A DNA stretch of 64,000 nt from Lachnospiraceae bacterium (GCA_017624495.1 JAGAMY010000022.1:26993-90992); one strand, 5' to 3'; positions 51,783 through 61,729 are shown, counted from the stretch's first letter. Notes: generated by a model from the letters alone, not told the origin. Numbers and translations are program-made.

Positions 51783-52178
51783 CTAACTTTTCTTAATAAA
51801 TTCCACTTTGCATTTCGGACAGGTAATACATATTTTTCCTCGTCCTTTTGGCACACGCACTCTCTGTTTACACTGTGGACATTTGTAAAAACGATAAATT
51901 TTCTTCTGTGCCTGTCTGGTCTTAAAATTGTTCCATTTGACAATCTGCTGGTAACGGAAATTGCAAAACTTTTGATTTTCCTGCTGACGCTTCACAATAT
52001 TTTTGGAAAAAGCCCGATAGTAGCAATACACCAAAAGCCCAAGGGAAACTATATAAATCAGGGAATTTCCTGTAAACATGGATACCACCATAAAAGCAAT
52101 GGTAACTCCTAAATATACCTTGGACAACTCATCAAATCCATAACGGCCTATCATAAATCTTTGTAGTTTTTCTTTCAT
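51783..52178 (-). CDS. Two-helix membrane protein with C-terminal zinc ribbon
   Basis: A 131-residue protein with membrane helices at ~24-40 and ~43-58, a basic middle, and a zinc ribbon at the end (KCPQCKQRVRVPKGRGK and ITCPKCKVEF, two CxxC pairs). It is the first gene of the DUF5685-DnaJ operon. I chose the ATG at 52178, which follows GAAGG by 8 bases, over the GTG at 52187. Function unknown; likely a membrane partner of its neighbours. Confidence 0.7.
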   Translation of the reverse strand: MKEKLQRFMIGRYGFDELSKVYLGVTIAFMVVSMFTGNSLIYIVSLGLLVYCYYRAFSKNIVKRQQENQKFCNFRYQQIVKWNNFKTRQAQKKIYRFYKCPQCKQRVRVPKGRGKICITCPKCKVEFIKKS

Positions 52179-52278
52179 CTTATGCACCTTCGTTTTCTTT
52201 ATTTTAGACTTATGTTAAACCCCGTTTTTTCCTCTGTCAACAAACCTATTGTCTTTTAAGAAACATTTTATAAATTCT

Positions 52279-53337
52279 TTAGTAAATACTGATTTTGGTA
52301 CGCATAAGTTCCGGATTTCTTGCATAGGTAACTGCAGTTTCTTCTGAAATCTGCATTTTCATATAAGCAGAACGGATAGCTTCGTCCATGGTCTGCATAC
52401 CCTCCACTTTCTCCTGTTCTAAAGCTGCTATCATTTGTGGAATCTTATCTTCCCGTAAAAGTGTGCGCATATTTTTATCCATCAGAAGAATCTCATATAC
52501 GGCTCTTCTTTCTTCCTTATCACATCTTGGCAAAAGCTGCTGGGCAATTACTCCTTTTAAAACAGCGGATAACTGCACACGAATCTGCTGTCTTCTGTGC
52601 TCTGGAAATACCTCAATCAAACGGCTTAATGTATCCTCTGTCTGGTTTGTGCATAACGAAGAAAATACCAAATGTCCGGTTTCTGCCGCTTTTATGGCTT
52701 CTTCAATGGTTTCTATGTCATTTAGTTCGCCTACAAATATCACATCCGGGTCTTGACGCAATGCCGCTTTTAAGGCATTTGCATAGCTTTTTGTATCTGT
52801 ACCGATTTCTCTCTGGGACACCATTCCTTTTCCATGGGGAAGAAGATATTCTATCGGATTTTCTATGGTAATGATATGCTTGGTATCATTCTGTACAATG
52901 GCATGTAATAGGCTTGCTATCGTAGTCGTCTTACCATTTCCGGCTTCTCCGGTAATGAGTACCAATCCTTTCGTTTCTTGTGTCAGTTTTACAATGGCAT
53001 CCGGTAAATGCAGCTCCTTAGGCGTTGGTATCTTTGAGGAAAGTATACGCAAAGCTGCTCCATAACTGCCCCGCTGACTATACGCATTGATACGGATTCT
53101 CGAAAATCCCTCTAAGGAAAATGCTACATCTATTTCGCCCTCCTCCTGCAATTCCTTCCACTGTTCTTTGGAAATAACTGCCTGTATCATTTCTTCTATT
53201 TCGTCTTCTAAAAGAGCCGCTCCATCCTGTGATACCATTTTGCCATGAATCCGAAACATCACCGGTGTACCTGCAAGCAAATGAATATCGGAGGCATTCG
53301 CAGCGTATGCCTTTTGCAGTATTTCTTCTATCTTCAT
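52279..53337 (-). CDS. pilT: PilT-like type IV pilus retraction ATPase
   Basis: A 352-residue secretion ATPase of the PilT type. N-terminal domain with ASDIHLLAGTPVMFRIHG (~15-32), Walker A GEAGNGKTTT near 132, the Asp box near 160, Walker B DPDVIFVGELND near 196 and the His box GHLVFSSLCTNQ near 220. The end (ISEETAVTYARNPELM) is PilT-like. It is a lone gene; no pilin, PilB, PilC or prepilin peptidase is in the window, so the assembly system must be elsewhere or absent. Confidence 0.88.
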   Translation of the reverse strand: MKIEEILQKAYAANASDIHLLAGTPVMFRIHGKMVSQDGAALLEDEIEEMIQAVISKEQWKELQEEGEIDVAFSLEGFSRIRINAYSQRGSYGAALRILSSKIPTPKELHLPDAIVKLTQETKGLVLITGEAGNGKTTTIASLLHAIVQNDTKHIITIENPIEYLLPHGKGMVSQREIGTDTKSYANALKAALRQDPDVIFVGELNDIETIEEAIKAAETGHLVFSSLCTNQTEDTLSRLIEVFPEHRRQQIRVQLSAVLKGVIAQQLLPRCDKEERRAVYEILLMDKNMRTLLREDKIPQMIAALEQEKVEGMQTMDEAIRSAYMKMQISEETAVTYARNPELMRTKISIY

Positions 53338-53401
53338 ATGAAAACCTCATTTCTTTTTCCTTCTAAATTTATAACTACCTTCCATTATAATCGATTATTC
53401 G

Positions 53402-53449
53402 ACAAAAAAAAAGATGCAGTATCACAGATTTGTCATACTGCATCTTTTC
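53402..53449 (-). terminator. Terminator of the large glycosidase-like gene
   Basis: AAGATGCAGTAT pairs with ATACTGCATCTT over 12 bp around a 12-base loop; on the minus strand it is followed by T8. The plus side also ends in TTTTCC. Confidence 0.85.
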
Positions 53450-53461
53450 CTTACATAAATC

Positions 53462-56400
53462 TTACTTTACCTTATAATTTTTTGTTTTTGCATTCTTTAA
53501 CAGTTTCTTATATGCAGTTTTCTTTGCCTTTGGTACTTTAAATGTGGCATTTTTCTTAATCTTAACAAATGCATTTTTTCCAATGGATTTTACTGCTTTT
53601 CCTTTAAATGTAATGGTCTTTAACTTTTTACATCCATAGAAAGCATTTGCCTGAATTTTGGTAACGTTTTTGCCAATTTCTGCTTTTGTCGCTTTTGTCT
53701 GGTTCTTAAATGCATTTTTTCCAATTTCTGTTACGTTAAAGGTCATTCCCTCATACTTAACTGCTGCCGGAATGGTAATGGATTTCAGCTTGGTTTTCTT
53801 TGTTTTTACCCCGGTAACCGTAACTGTTTTGACATTTTCACTGCACTGGGTAATTTTGTATGTAATGTTTTTTGCTACAAGTTTTGTACCCACATATTTT
53901 GCCAGAGTATCTTCTGCATTAGGATTTGGTGATGGAACAGGATTTGTTGCACCGGGATTTACAACCGGTGTACTATCCGGCAATTTTCCATCTTCTGTTT
54001 TATCCTCTGTAGAGGAATCTTCTGTTTTATCGTCTGTGGATGGTGTTTCTTCCTCTGTACTTCCTTCCGGGTCATCCTCGGACTGTACATATAACACAAT
54101 ATCAGAGATATTTAAGTAGCAGTCTGCCGGTGAATTATAACGGACATACATACAGGAAACCGGTGCATCCAATTCTACGGTCTGATAACCATCGGCTTCT
54201 ACCGTAATCTTATGTAATGTTACCCATTCTTCTCCATCCCAAGAGCCTTCAAAGGTACCGCCAACCAATCGGTCTGCATATCCGCTTCTTGGAGCAAAGG
54301 ATAACTTCACAATATCATAGACTTCATCAAATTCAATCATTGTCCATGACTTAGAAGAATCCCAGTCCTGTGCGCCTGTTCCCTTCATTAAATCCGGAGA
54401 AGTAGAGGAATCTCCATCCCATGCATATTCTGCATGCGTATTTTCATAAGCAGAGCTACAGGTAATAATTCCTGTGCTGTTATCTATCGGTGCCTGTTTT
54501 AATACAAGAGTTTTTTCTGCTGCTGCCAATTCTGCAATTGCTGTCTTCATTTCTTCTACAGTTGTGTTCTCACTTACAAGAATAGCTTTTGCAGCTTCTA
54601 ATTTAGCCTTTAATACTTTGTAGCTTCGTCTTGTATAATCAGCTTCTGTAATACTTTCTGCCTGGGCAATCTGCTGTTTTAATGGTGCATTGCTTACTAA
54701 TGCAGCTTCTTTTGCCTTCAACTCGTCAATAGCTGCCTTGATTTCTGCTTCTGTGCTATTTTCTGTAAGTGCTTCAACTTTTGCTTTTGCTGCAAAAAAT
54801 GCATTGTAGCTGGCTGCTGTATAATCCCCCTGTTTTAATGTAACAACTTCTGCTAATGCCTTATATACGGTATAACTATCATACACTTCTGTATAATCGG
54901 TTTCCACAAAAGCAGGAGCGATTGCAAACTTATCAAATCGTGGTGCATAATCGTCCACTACTTCACTAAACTTATAGGAGTTGTCATTGGAGAAACAGAT
55001 GGTATTTTCACCAGCCTGTAATGTAACGTCCATAATGACATTTTCAAATACTTCCCATGAATTTGTATTTCTATAGTAAACGGTTTCTGCCTCTGCGCCA
55101 TTGATAACAACCTGTGCATAACGTTCCACAAGGTCTGTATTATATGGATGCACATAGTTATTTCCATCACTGTCTTTCATAATCGGTGCCGGTTCGTCAT
55201 TGGTATAGAACATAGATAATTTGTATTTTCCGGCTTCCTTTACATTTACTTTCATAGTAAGTGTATTATCTGCCTTTCCTCCACCAATACCATCGACAAC
55301 TTCACCATAGGAAGCCTGTGCAGTTTCCATAACCGCTACATCACCGGAAAGTTCTCCGGCTTCTGCTTCTACGGTAAGTGTAGCAGATTCTGTCGCCACA
55401 TCATCCTTTACAAAGGAAATTTCATCTAATGCTACTGCTTCTTCACTGGTAATAACAATAGTATTTGCACCGGCTGTCATATAAATTTTGCCAATATTTT
55501 CTTCTTTGAAATTACCTGCATCTGCGGTTACGTCAATATCTGCCAATGGAAGTGTATATGTACCAACCTCTGCTTCTGCAGTTGCATCCGGACCATAATT
55601 AAAGGCTATTTTACCAATCCGGATATTTCCATCCACAGCGGCTTCATAGATAAGTTTTGTGTCATAGTAGCCATCTTCTCTTACTACCACATTGACTTTC
55701 ATTTCACCTTTACCTTCTTTGTAACCACCGCCCTGATAGCCTGTGTTTTCCATGCCAAAGATATAGCCTTCTGCGGATAATTCTTCAAACTGTACTTCTG
55801 CTGCAACAGCTTTTTCCTCTGCTGCACCGGAATAAACTAAGTCTAATTTATCCTGTGTGGCAACCTTACGGATGGTTGATGCCACATTTGTCTGGTCTGC
55901 ACCATGATGTTTTACAGTAATCGTGTGCTTACCGGATGTAAGTTTTAATGCCACGGATTCATAGTTAAAATATCCATTTTTTACAGTAGAACGGAATGTC
56001 AGAATATGCTCTTCTTCACCATCTACAATCATCTTATTCTGTACCACTCTGCCGATTGCACGGTTCTGTCCGCCGGCATCTTCTTCTAGTGTTACCGCAT
56101 TTACATATGGTGCTGCTACGGAATAGTAAATCTGTGCTTCATAGATACCATCTTCCGGTACAGTAACCGTGTATTCCACACCATCATTTTCACTAAGAAT
56201 ATTGGTTACTTCTGCACGATTAGAACGTGCTAAATCACTGCCGCCTGTTCTTGTCACTTTTGATGCTTTACCTAAAAGTTTTGCATCCTCTGCTTCGTAG
56301 GTAGCTGTCCAATTCTTTGCATAATCACGAATTTCTATGGTTTCTTCACTATTGGATGGTGTAATCACTGCAAAATATGCATCCATCAAATCACAGTTTT

Positions 56401-58480
56401 CCATAATCAAGCTTAATGTACCTGCATTGTTAAATGCCATATCACCTTCAAATACTACCGGTGTTTCATAAGCAAATCCCTGATGTCCTGTGTATTTACT
56501 CTGGTAAATCTTCACATGGGCACTCTTTGCATCTTTAAATGCATCCTGTGCTTTTAAGTTTTTCAAACGAATAACCTGTGTGCCTTCGTGTCCACCAAAT
56601 AAACTATATGCCGTTTGGTTTTCACTGTCGATACTTGTCAATCCATACAATGTATCACCTTTATTTGCCGATGAAGGTGCAGAAATGTTTTCTCTTGTCA
56701 TTTCTACTTTTTTCCCCTGCATCTGTGCATACCAGCGGTATACCCACCAGCCACCGTTTGGTTTGTTTGCAGTTGCCGCAAGCTCATTTAAAGAGTTTGC
56801 AAGCCCCCAGTATGGTAAAGATGCATAAACATCTTTTTCTTCATAAATGGAAAGCCAGTTTACTAGTGGTCCCGGTGCTCCCACATCTTCAAAGTTTGCT
56901 GTTTCGTTTACAAATAATAAAGGTTCAATATTGCTGCCTGCATAGTATGTATCCACCATAGTCTGAATCTGGGAAAACTCCGTTGCAAAATAGCTTAATT
57001 TGTCTTTCTGCAAATCATGCCAGGTAATAATTTCCGGCAGACAGTTATTCTGTTTACAGAAATTAAAGAAGGTATTATAACAGCTCTGGTTATATACAGA
57101 GAAGTTTGGTCCGGCAACCTTTGCCTTCGAGTCAATGCCTTTAACAACGTTATAAATTGTCAGCCAGTCATTGCAGAAGGCTGTCATATTTTTGCTGATT
57201 CCACCGCTGTTGTACCAGATACCATCCGGTTCATTGAAAAGTACATAGCTGTATATTGCCTTTTCTTCTTCTGTCTTGTCTTTTGTCATATTGGTGACAA
57301 TTGTTTTTACTTTTTCTTTATAATCGTCGATTCCTTTGTATTCATACGGCCATTCCAGATAATAATCCTGTAAATATACCTGTAGACTTTCTAATCCTGC
57401 ATCTTGCAAATAATTTGTCAGACGGCTTAAATCTCCTGATGGATGCTGTTTGCCATCCTTTGCCTTTTGTACAACCATCTTTGGACCTATGCCTGTCACC
57501 AAATCTGTAGATGGTACATTCACTTCACTGATACCATATAAAAATCCGGTAGAACCATGGAACATTTCTGTTGTCTGTTTGTCCATATCGAATTTTAATG
57601 TCGGCTGATCTTCGTATCCATCTGTTTCTTCGATAACCTGTCCGTATTCCTTGGTATAAATCGCTAATGCCTGTTCTTCTGTGAGGGCTTCGTTATAAAA
57701 ACGGAAGTCATCGTATAGAGCTTTTACATCATTATCGGAACTATATACACTCCGACCTAATGCAGCATATTTATAGTCACCGATTTCCTTAAAAAATTTG
57801 GTTAATGTACTGCTTACATTACCTGACAGGTCTGTTACACTTATGCTTCGTCCATTCATGTAAACAGCCATTTCTGTAGTCGTTACACTGGCCGTCAGAT
57901 AAGACCACTCACCATTCCCAAGTGGTGTACCCAATTCAGCTCTTGCCTTTGTGGTATCTTTTGTATTTACACAGATATCATAACGGCTGGCTGCTGTATC
58001 TGAACCACCTACCACCATGGTAAATTCAGGGTCGGTCCAGACATTGAGTGTACCTTTTCCTAGTTCTGTAGCTGATGCCTCAAATATTCTGGAATAATGA
58101 CCATTTCCTGTAAGATTTGCTTTTATCCAGAAGCTAATGGTAAATCCATCTTCTACCTCACTATAAAGTGTCTGTGGCAATGTTAAATAACCTGCCCCAA
58201 CACTTCCCCCCGGAAGAGATAATACCTTAGAACCTCTTTCATCATCCGAAACAACAGCAGCTCCACTACCACCCAATTCTGCCATTGTTTCTTTTTCTGT
58301 TCCGGTATTTACCACACCGTTTCCGCTGACTTCTTCAAAGGTGTATTCATACACCGGCTCCGGCAGTGCCACTGTATCTGCCTTTGCCACATCCATAGAA
58401 CTTATACCCGGAATACTTCCAAATACCATGGACATAGAAAGTATCCCGGCTAAAATCCCTTTTAAGAATTTTCTTTTCAC
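53462..58480 (-). CDS. Secreted multidomain glycoside-hydrolase-like surface protein
   Basis: A 1672-residue secreted protein. Signal peptide ~1-35; LamG domain (~50-270); a (beta/alpha)8 glycosidase-like domain (~310-720) with YVLFNEPDGIWY (catalytic acid NEP) and LLFVNETANFEDV (candidate nucleophile), resembling GH39-type clans; CBM6/35-like domains (~735-1210, YEAEDAKLLG); two FIVAR helical modules (~1240-1365); an F5/8 discoidin domain (~1370-1500); an acidic linker; and BspA-type leucine-rich repeats to the end. No sortase motif. The start is GTG at 58480 after AGGAGGAAGG. Probably degrades host or plant glycans. Confidence 0.82.
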   Translation of the reverse strand: MKRKFLKGILAGILSMSMVFGSIPGISSMDVAKADTVALPEPVYEYTFEEVSGNGVVNTGTEKETMAELGGSGAAVVSDDERGSKVLSLPGGSVGAGYLTLPQTLYSEVEDGFTISFWIKANLTGNGHYSRIFEASATELGKGTLNVWTDPEFTMVVGGSDTAASRYDICVNTKDTTKARAELGTPLGNGEWSYLTASVTTTEMAVYMNGRSISVTDLSGNVSSTLTKFFKEIGDYKYAALGRSVYSSDNDVKALYDDFRFYNEALTEEQALAIYTKEYGQVIEETDGYEDQPTLKFDMDKQTTEMFHGSTGFLYGISEVNVPSTDLVTGIGPKMVVQKAKDGKQHPSGDLSRLTNYLQDAGLESLQVYLQDYYLEWPYEYKGIDDYKEKVKTIVTNMTKDKTEEEKAIYSYVLFNEPDGIWYNSGGISKNMTAFCNDWLTIYNVVKGIDSKAKVAGPNFSVYNQSCYNTFFNFCKQNNCLPEIITWHDLQKDKLSYFATEFSQIQTMVDTYYAGSNIEPLLFVNETANFEDVGAPGPLVNWLSIYEEKDVYASLPYWGLANSLNELAATANKPNGGWWVYRWYAQMQGKKVEMTRENISAPSSANKGDTLYGLTSIDSENQTAYSLFGGHEGTQVIRLKNLKAQDAFKDAKSAHVKIYQSKYTGHQGFAYETPVVFEGDMAFNNAGTLSLIMENCDLMDAYFAVITPSNSEETIEIRDYAKNWTATYEAEDAKLLGKASKVTRTGGSDLARSNRAEVTNILSENDGVEYTVTVPEDGIYEAQIYYSVAAPYVNAVTLEEDAGGQNRAIGRVVQNKMIVDGEEEHILTFRSTVKNGYFNYESVALKLTSGKHTITVKHHGADQTNVASTIRKVATQDKLDLVYSGAAEEKAVAAEVQFEELSAEGYIFGMENTGYQGGGYKEGKGEMKVNVVVREDGYYDTKLIYEAAVDGNIRIGKIAFNYGPDATAEAEVGTYTLPLADIDVTADAGNFKEENIGKIYMTAGANTIVITSEEAVALDEISFVKDDVATESATLTVEAEAGELSGDVAVMETAQASYGEVVDGIGGGKADNTLTMKVNVKEAGKYKLSMFYTNDEPAPIMKDSDGNNYVHPYNTDLVERYAQVVINGAEAETVYYRNTNSWEVFENVIMDVTLQAGENTICFSNDNSYKFSEVVDDYAPRFDKFAIAPAFVETDYTEVYDSYTVYKALAEVVTLKQGDYTAASYNAFFAAKAKVEALTENSTEAEIKAAIDELKAKEAALVSNAPLKQQIAQAESITEADYTRRSYKVLKAKLEAAKAILVSENTTVEEMKTAIAELAAAEKTLVLKQAPIDNSTGIITCSSAYENTHAEYAWDGDSSTSPDLMKGTGAQDWDSSKSWTMIEFDEVYDIVKLSFAPRSGYADRLVGGTFEGSWDGEEWVTLHKITVEADGYQTVELDAPVSCMYVRYNSPADCYLNISDIVLYVQSEDDPEGSTEEETPSTDDKTEDSSTEDKTEDGKLPDSTPVVNPGATNPVPSPNPNAEDTLAKYVGTKLVAKNITYKITQCSENVKTVTVTGVKTKKTKLKSITIPAAVKYEGMTFNVTEIGKNAFKNQTKATKAEIGKNVTKIQANAFYGCKKLKTITFKGKAVKSIGKNAFVKIKKNATFKVPKAKKTAYKKLLKNAKTKNYKVK

Positions 58481-58595
58481 TTTTTCCTTCCTCCTGTTTT
58501 TACTATACCTATTTTTCGTTATATGTATATTTTAGCATGGCATTTGTATTTTTTTTAGTATTATTTTGTACAGAAATCTTGTAAATTTTTGTACA

Positions 58596-58625
58596 AAAAG
58601 AGACCGGAATCTCTTCCGGTCTCTG
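58596..58625 (-). terminator. Terminator after the OPT-PqqD pair
   Basis: AGAGACCGGAA / TTCCGGTCTCT, an 11-bp stem with a 4-base loop, followed on the minus strand by T-rich sequence. Confidence 0.88.
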
Positions 58626-58634
58626 CTTAAATCA

Positions 58635-58988
58635 TTATTTTTTCTTTTCCTTCACATATCCGATAAATTTATTCTGATACAAAATCTGAAAATACTTCAC
58701 CAGTCGGGGTACAACCGGTTCTGCTTCTTTTCCAAACTCTGCCTCTACCAGCTTTGAAATATCAAATACATTCCGCTTGCCATCCATCTGCTGCCACACA
58801 AAGCTGCCATAACGGTCTAATGCTATGTGGCTGACTTTTGGACGTTTAAAAAACTTCTGGGCAAGCCAATTATAAAATCCTTTATTTACCATATGAACTG
58901 TAACAATTCCTTTTTTGTCTGCATCCCAGGTAAATGCCGGATTGCATACAGGAACCAGATCCATAAAGTTCTTTTTACTTTCTCTCAC
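58635..58988 (-). CDS. PqqD-like small protein
   Basis: A 117-residue PqqD-fold protein. LDRYGSFVWQQMDGKRNVFDISKLVEAEF in the centre is the characteristic PqqD-type winged-helix part that binds RiPP precursor leader peptides; the tail is basic (YVKEKKK). It starts 16 bases after the OPT transporter stop and shares its terminator. No radical-SAM peptide-modifying enzyme or precursor peptide is close by, so here it may serve another role, perhaps with the peptide transporter. Confidence 0.78.
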   Translation of the reverse strand: MRESKKNFMDLVPVCNPAFTWDADKKGIVTVHMVNKGFYNWLAQKFFKRPKVSHIALDRYGSFVWQQMDGKRNVFDISKLVEAEFGKEAEPVVPRLVKYFQILYQNKFIGYVKEKKK

Positions 58989-59004
58989 GGGTTCTCCTTA
59001 AACT

Positions 59005-60942
59005 TTACGCTTTTTTTGCCTTGCGGAAACAGAATTTCCAAAGACAGAATGTTAATAACGCAAATGCTACAAGACCAATGATATTTCCTACATTGGCATC
59101 TGTTAAAATTGGAAGCACACCTGGTAAGAAGCCATTGATTGCATCACCAACAGAGCCTTTTCCTAATGGAATAATTGCAAGTACAGCGAGTAAAATACCT
59201 ACAAGACCTTCTCCGGCAATTAAACCTGAGGAGAATAAAATACCATTTTCGTCTGCATCTTTCTTTTCTTTGTCGCTGAGAGATTTCTTTTTCTCAATTG
59301 CCCATTTCACAATACCACCAACCATCATTGGTGTGCTTAAGTGAATTGGTAAGTATAAACCGATAGCAAATGGAAGTACAGGAATTCCTAAGAACTCAAC
59401 GATTAATGCAATACATGCACCAATTGCAATAAGTCCCCAAGGAAGATTTCCGCCCATAACACCTTCTACAATCATTTTCATCAATGTAGCCTGTGGTGCA
59501 GGTAAGTTTGCAGAACCATATCCCCATGCTTTATCTAAGAGATATAATACTCCACCGATAGCTAAGGAAGATGCTAATACACCAATTAATTCACCAATCT
59601 GCTGTTTCTTTGGTGTGGAACCTAAAATATAACCTGTCTTTAAATCCTGTGATGTATCACCGGCAATTGCCGCAATAATACAGATAATACCACCGATAAC
59701 GATAGCTGCTGTCATACCTTCCTGACCAACTGTACCTGTTGCTTTTAATGCAATGGAGGCAACTAATAATGTCGCTATTGTCATACCGGATACAGGGTTA
59801 TTACTACTTCCTACAAGTCCTACCATACGAGAGGATACTGTAGCGAAAAAGAAACCAAATACAATGACTAAAAATGCACCAAATAAGTTAATTGGAATAA
59901 TTGGTACTAACCACATAACAAATGCAAGTACAACAATACCGATTAAGATAAATTTCATATCCAAATCCTGATTTGTACGTTCATTAGAACTTGTACCTTT
60001 TCCAAATCCTTTCATGGCATCACGGAAAGTCTTAACAATAAGTGGCAGAGACTTAATTAAACTTAATACACCACCACATGCAACCGCACCTGCACCAATG
60101 TATTTGATGTAATTTGTCCAGATAGCAAAAGAACCACCTGTAGCATATAATTCTGCAATGCTGACATCCGCAGGGAATAGAATCACTTCATTACCAAATA
60201 ATACAATTAATGGCATCAATACGAACCAGCCAAGGAATCCGCCACAGAATAAGTAAGAGGAAATCTTTGGTCCACAGATATAACCAACACCTAAAAGTGC
60301 AGGAAGTACATCCATACCAATACCAGAGCCTTTATATGCCGGAATCTCCCAGTGTACTTCACTTGGGAATACTTTTAAACCATCAGTGATAAATTTGTAA
60401 GCTGCTGCAATTCCAAGACCAGAGAATACTGTAGAAGCCTTAGCTCCTCCCTGTTCACCAGCTACTAATACTTCTGCACAAGCCTGTCCTTCAGGATATG
60501 GAAGTGTACCATGCTCCTGTACGATTAACGCTTTTCTTAATGGAACCATAAATAAGATACCTAATGTACCACCAACAAATGCAATGACTGCAATTTCCAT
60601 CAAAGATGGTGTAGCTGTACCCCATTCTTTTGCCCATAAGAACATTGCCGGTAAGGTAAAAATAACACCGGCAGCTACAGATTCACCGGCAGAACCGATT
60701 GTCTGTACCATGTTATTTTCTAAGATGGAGTCTTTCTTTAAAATCATACGAATAACTCCCATAGAAATAACTGCTGCTGGAATAGATGCTGATACAGTCA
60801 TACCAACACGCAATCCCAAATACGCATTTGCACCACCAAATAAAACGGCAAGAAGAATACCTAAAATGATAGAGGCACCTGTAAATTCTGGCATAGTCTT
60901 ATTCGCCGGTACAAAGGGTTTAAATTCTTTGTTTTCGCTCAT
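59005..60942 (-). CDS. OPT-family oligopeptide transporter
   Basis: A 645-residue secondary transporter of the OPT superfamily (PF03169), about 15 membrane helices, with the N-terminal EFTGASIILGILLAVLFGGANAYLGLRVGMTVSASIPAAV and the middle NPVSGMTIATLLV and the DTSQDLKTGYILGSTPKKQQ region characteristic of bacterial YGSL/OPT proteins. It takes up oligopeptides or metal chelates using a cation gradient. It is the first of two genes; a PqqD-like gene follows. Confidence 0.9.
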   Translation of the reverse strand: MSENKEFKPFVPANKTMPEFTGASIILGILLAVLFGGANAYLGLRVGMTVSASIPAAVISMGVIRMILKKDSILENNMVQTIGSAGESVAAGVIFTLPAMFLWAKEWGTATPSLMEIAVIAFVGGTLGILFMVPLRKALIVQEHGTLPYPEGQACAEVLVAGEQGGAKASTVFSGLGIAAAYKFITDGLKVFPSEVHWEIPAYKGSGIGMDVLPALLGVGYICGPKISSYLFCGGFLGWFVLMPLIVLFGNEVILFPADVSIAELYATGGSFAIWTNYIKYIGAGAVACGGVLSLIKSLPLIVKTFRDAMKGFGKGTSSNERTNQDLDMKFILIGIVVLAFVMWLVPIIPINLFGAFLVIVFGFFFATVSSRMVGLVGSSNNPVSGMTIATLLVASIALKATGTVGQEGMTAAIVIGGIICIIAAIAGDTSQDLKTGYILGSTPKKQQIGELIGVLASSLAIGGVLYLLDKAWGYGSANLPAPQATLMKMIVEGVMGGNLPWGLIAIGACIALIVEFLGIPVLPFAIGLYLPIHLSTPMMVGGIVKWAIEKKKSLSDKEKKDADENGILFSSGLIAGEGLVGILLAVLAIIPLGKGSVGDAINGFLPGVLPILTDANVGNIIGLVAFALLTFCLWKFCFRKAKKA

Positions 60943-61022
60943 TTTCTTTCTCCTTTGACTTTTTTATCTTTTATACTTTAACAAGATTTTTGCAGCTTGT
61001 CTAGTTTTTTTGTGCATTTTCC

Positions 61023-61622
61023 CTAACATTTTTTTACCAAAAACAATTTTTTGTATAATTTTACCATTTCATTGTATATTTTTTCAGTTTCTGCATAATT
61101 TTGCATATCTGTAAGGCTTTCAATGACACCATTATAATACCATGCCTGTTTTTCTCTTGGCGAACTAAAAAACTCCCAAAGCATTTCACCTTTTTCCTGA
61201 TAGTCCGCATACATACTGCGTAAATTGGACACTTTATCTGCCATTACTAACATTTTCTGGCGAAGTGATGCATTTTTTAAGGTTTCTATGGTATGGCTTT
61301 TTCTCTCCTGCCAGGTTTTACTTTTGTCCTCGGTATGAGAAGCCACCAGATTTTTCACATCTTCTCCAAAATTTTTCCGGATTTCTTCCATAGTTGTTCC
61401 GGTATCTTCTACCGTATCATGCAGCACACCTGCCATTAATAAATGCAAATCTGCTCCCATAAAAAACAATATCTGCATGGTTTCTAACGGATGCAGTATA
61501 TATGGCACCGGTGTACACTTTCGTACCTGACCCGCATGACGTTCTGTGGCAAATAAAATTGCCTTCTCCAAGCTTTCATTTTCTAAATTCCAGTTTTTCT
61601 CTAAATCCAGTCTTTTCTTCAT
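61023..61622 (-). CDS. HD-domain phosphohydrolase (SpoT/MESH1-like)
   Basis: A 199-residue soluble HD protein of the (p)ppGpp-hydrolase-like type: FATERHAGQVRKCTPVPYILHPLETMQIL (first His), GVLHDTVEDTGTTMEEI (HD and the ED pair) near 70 and MADKVSNLRSMY (Asp) near 130. The HDTVEDT motif is the SpoT/MESH1 hydrolase signature; no synthetase domain is attached. Whether it hydrolyses (p)ppGpp or another nucleotide is not proven. The start at MKKRLDLE (61622) follows AGGGGG. Confidence 0.82.
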   Translation of the reverse strand: MKKRLDLEKNWNLENESLEKAILFATERHAGQVRKCTPVPYILHPLETMQILFFMGADLHLLMAGVLHDTVEDTGTTMEEIRKNFGEDVKNLVASHTEDKSKTWQERKSHTIETLKNASLRQKMLVMADKVSNLRSMYADYQEKGEMLWEFFSSPREKQAWYYNGVIESLTDMQNYAETEKIYNEMVKLYKKLFLVKKC

Positions 61623-61692
61623 TCTGTTCCCCCTATACAAGTCATATCACTGGCATATTTTATGGAATCTTTATAACTGTATGTCACAGTTC

Positions 61693-61729
61693 AAAATAAG
61701 ACCATTCAATATAGAATGGTCTTATTTTT
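61693..61729. terminator. Bidirectional terminator downstream of tpiA
   Basis: AAAATAAGACCATTC pairs with GAATGGTCTTATTTT over 15 bp around a 6-base loop, with A- and T-runs on both sides. It ends the tpiA transcript before the HD gene. Confidence 0.9.
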
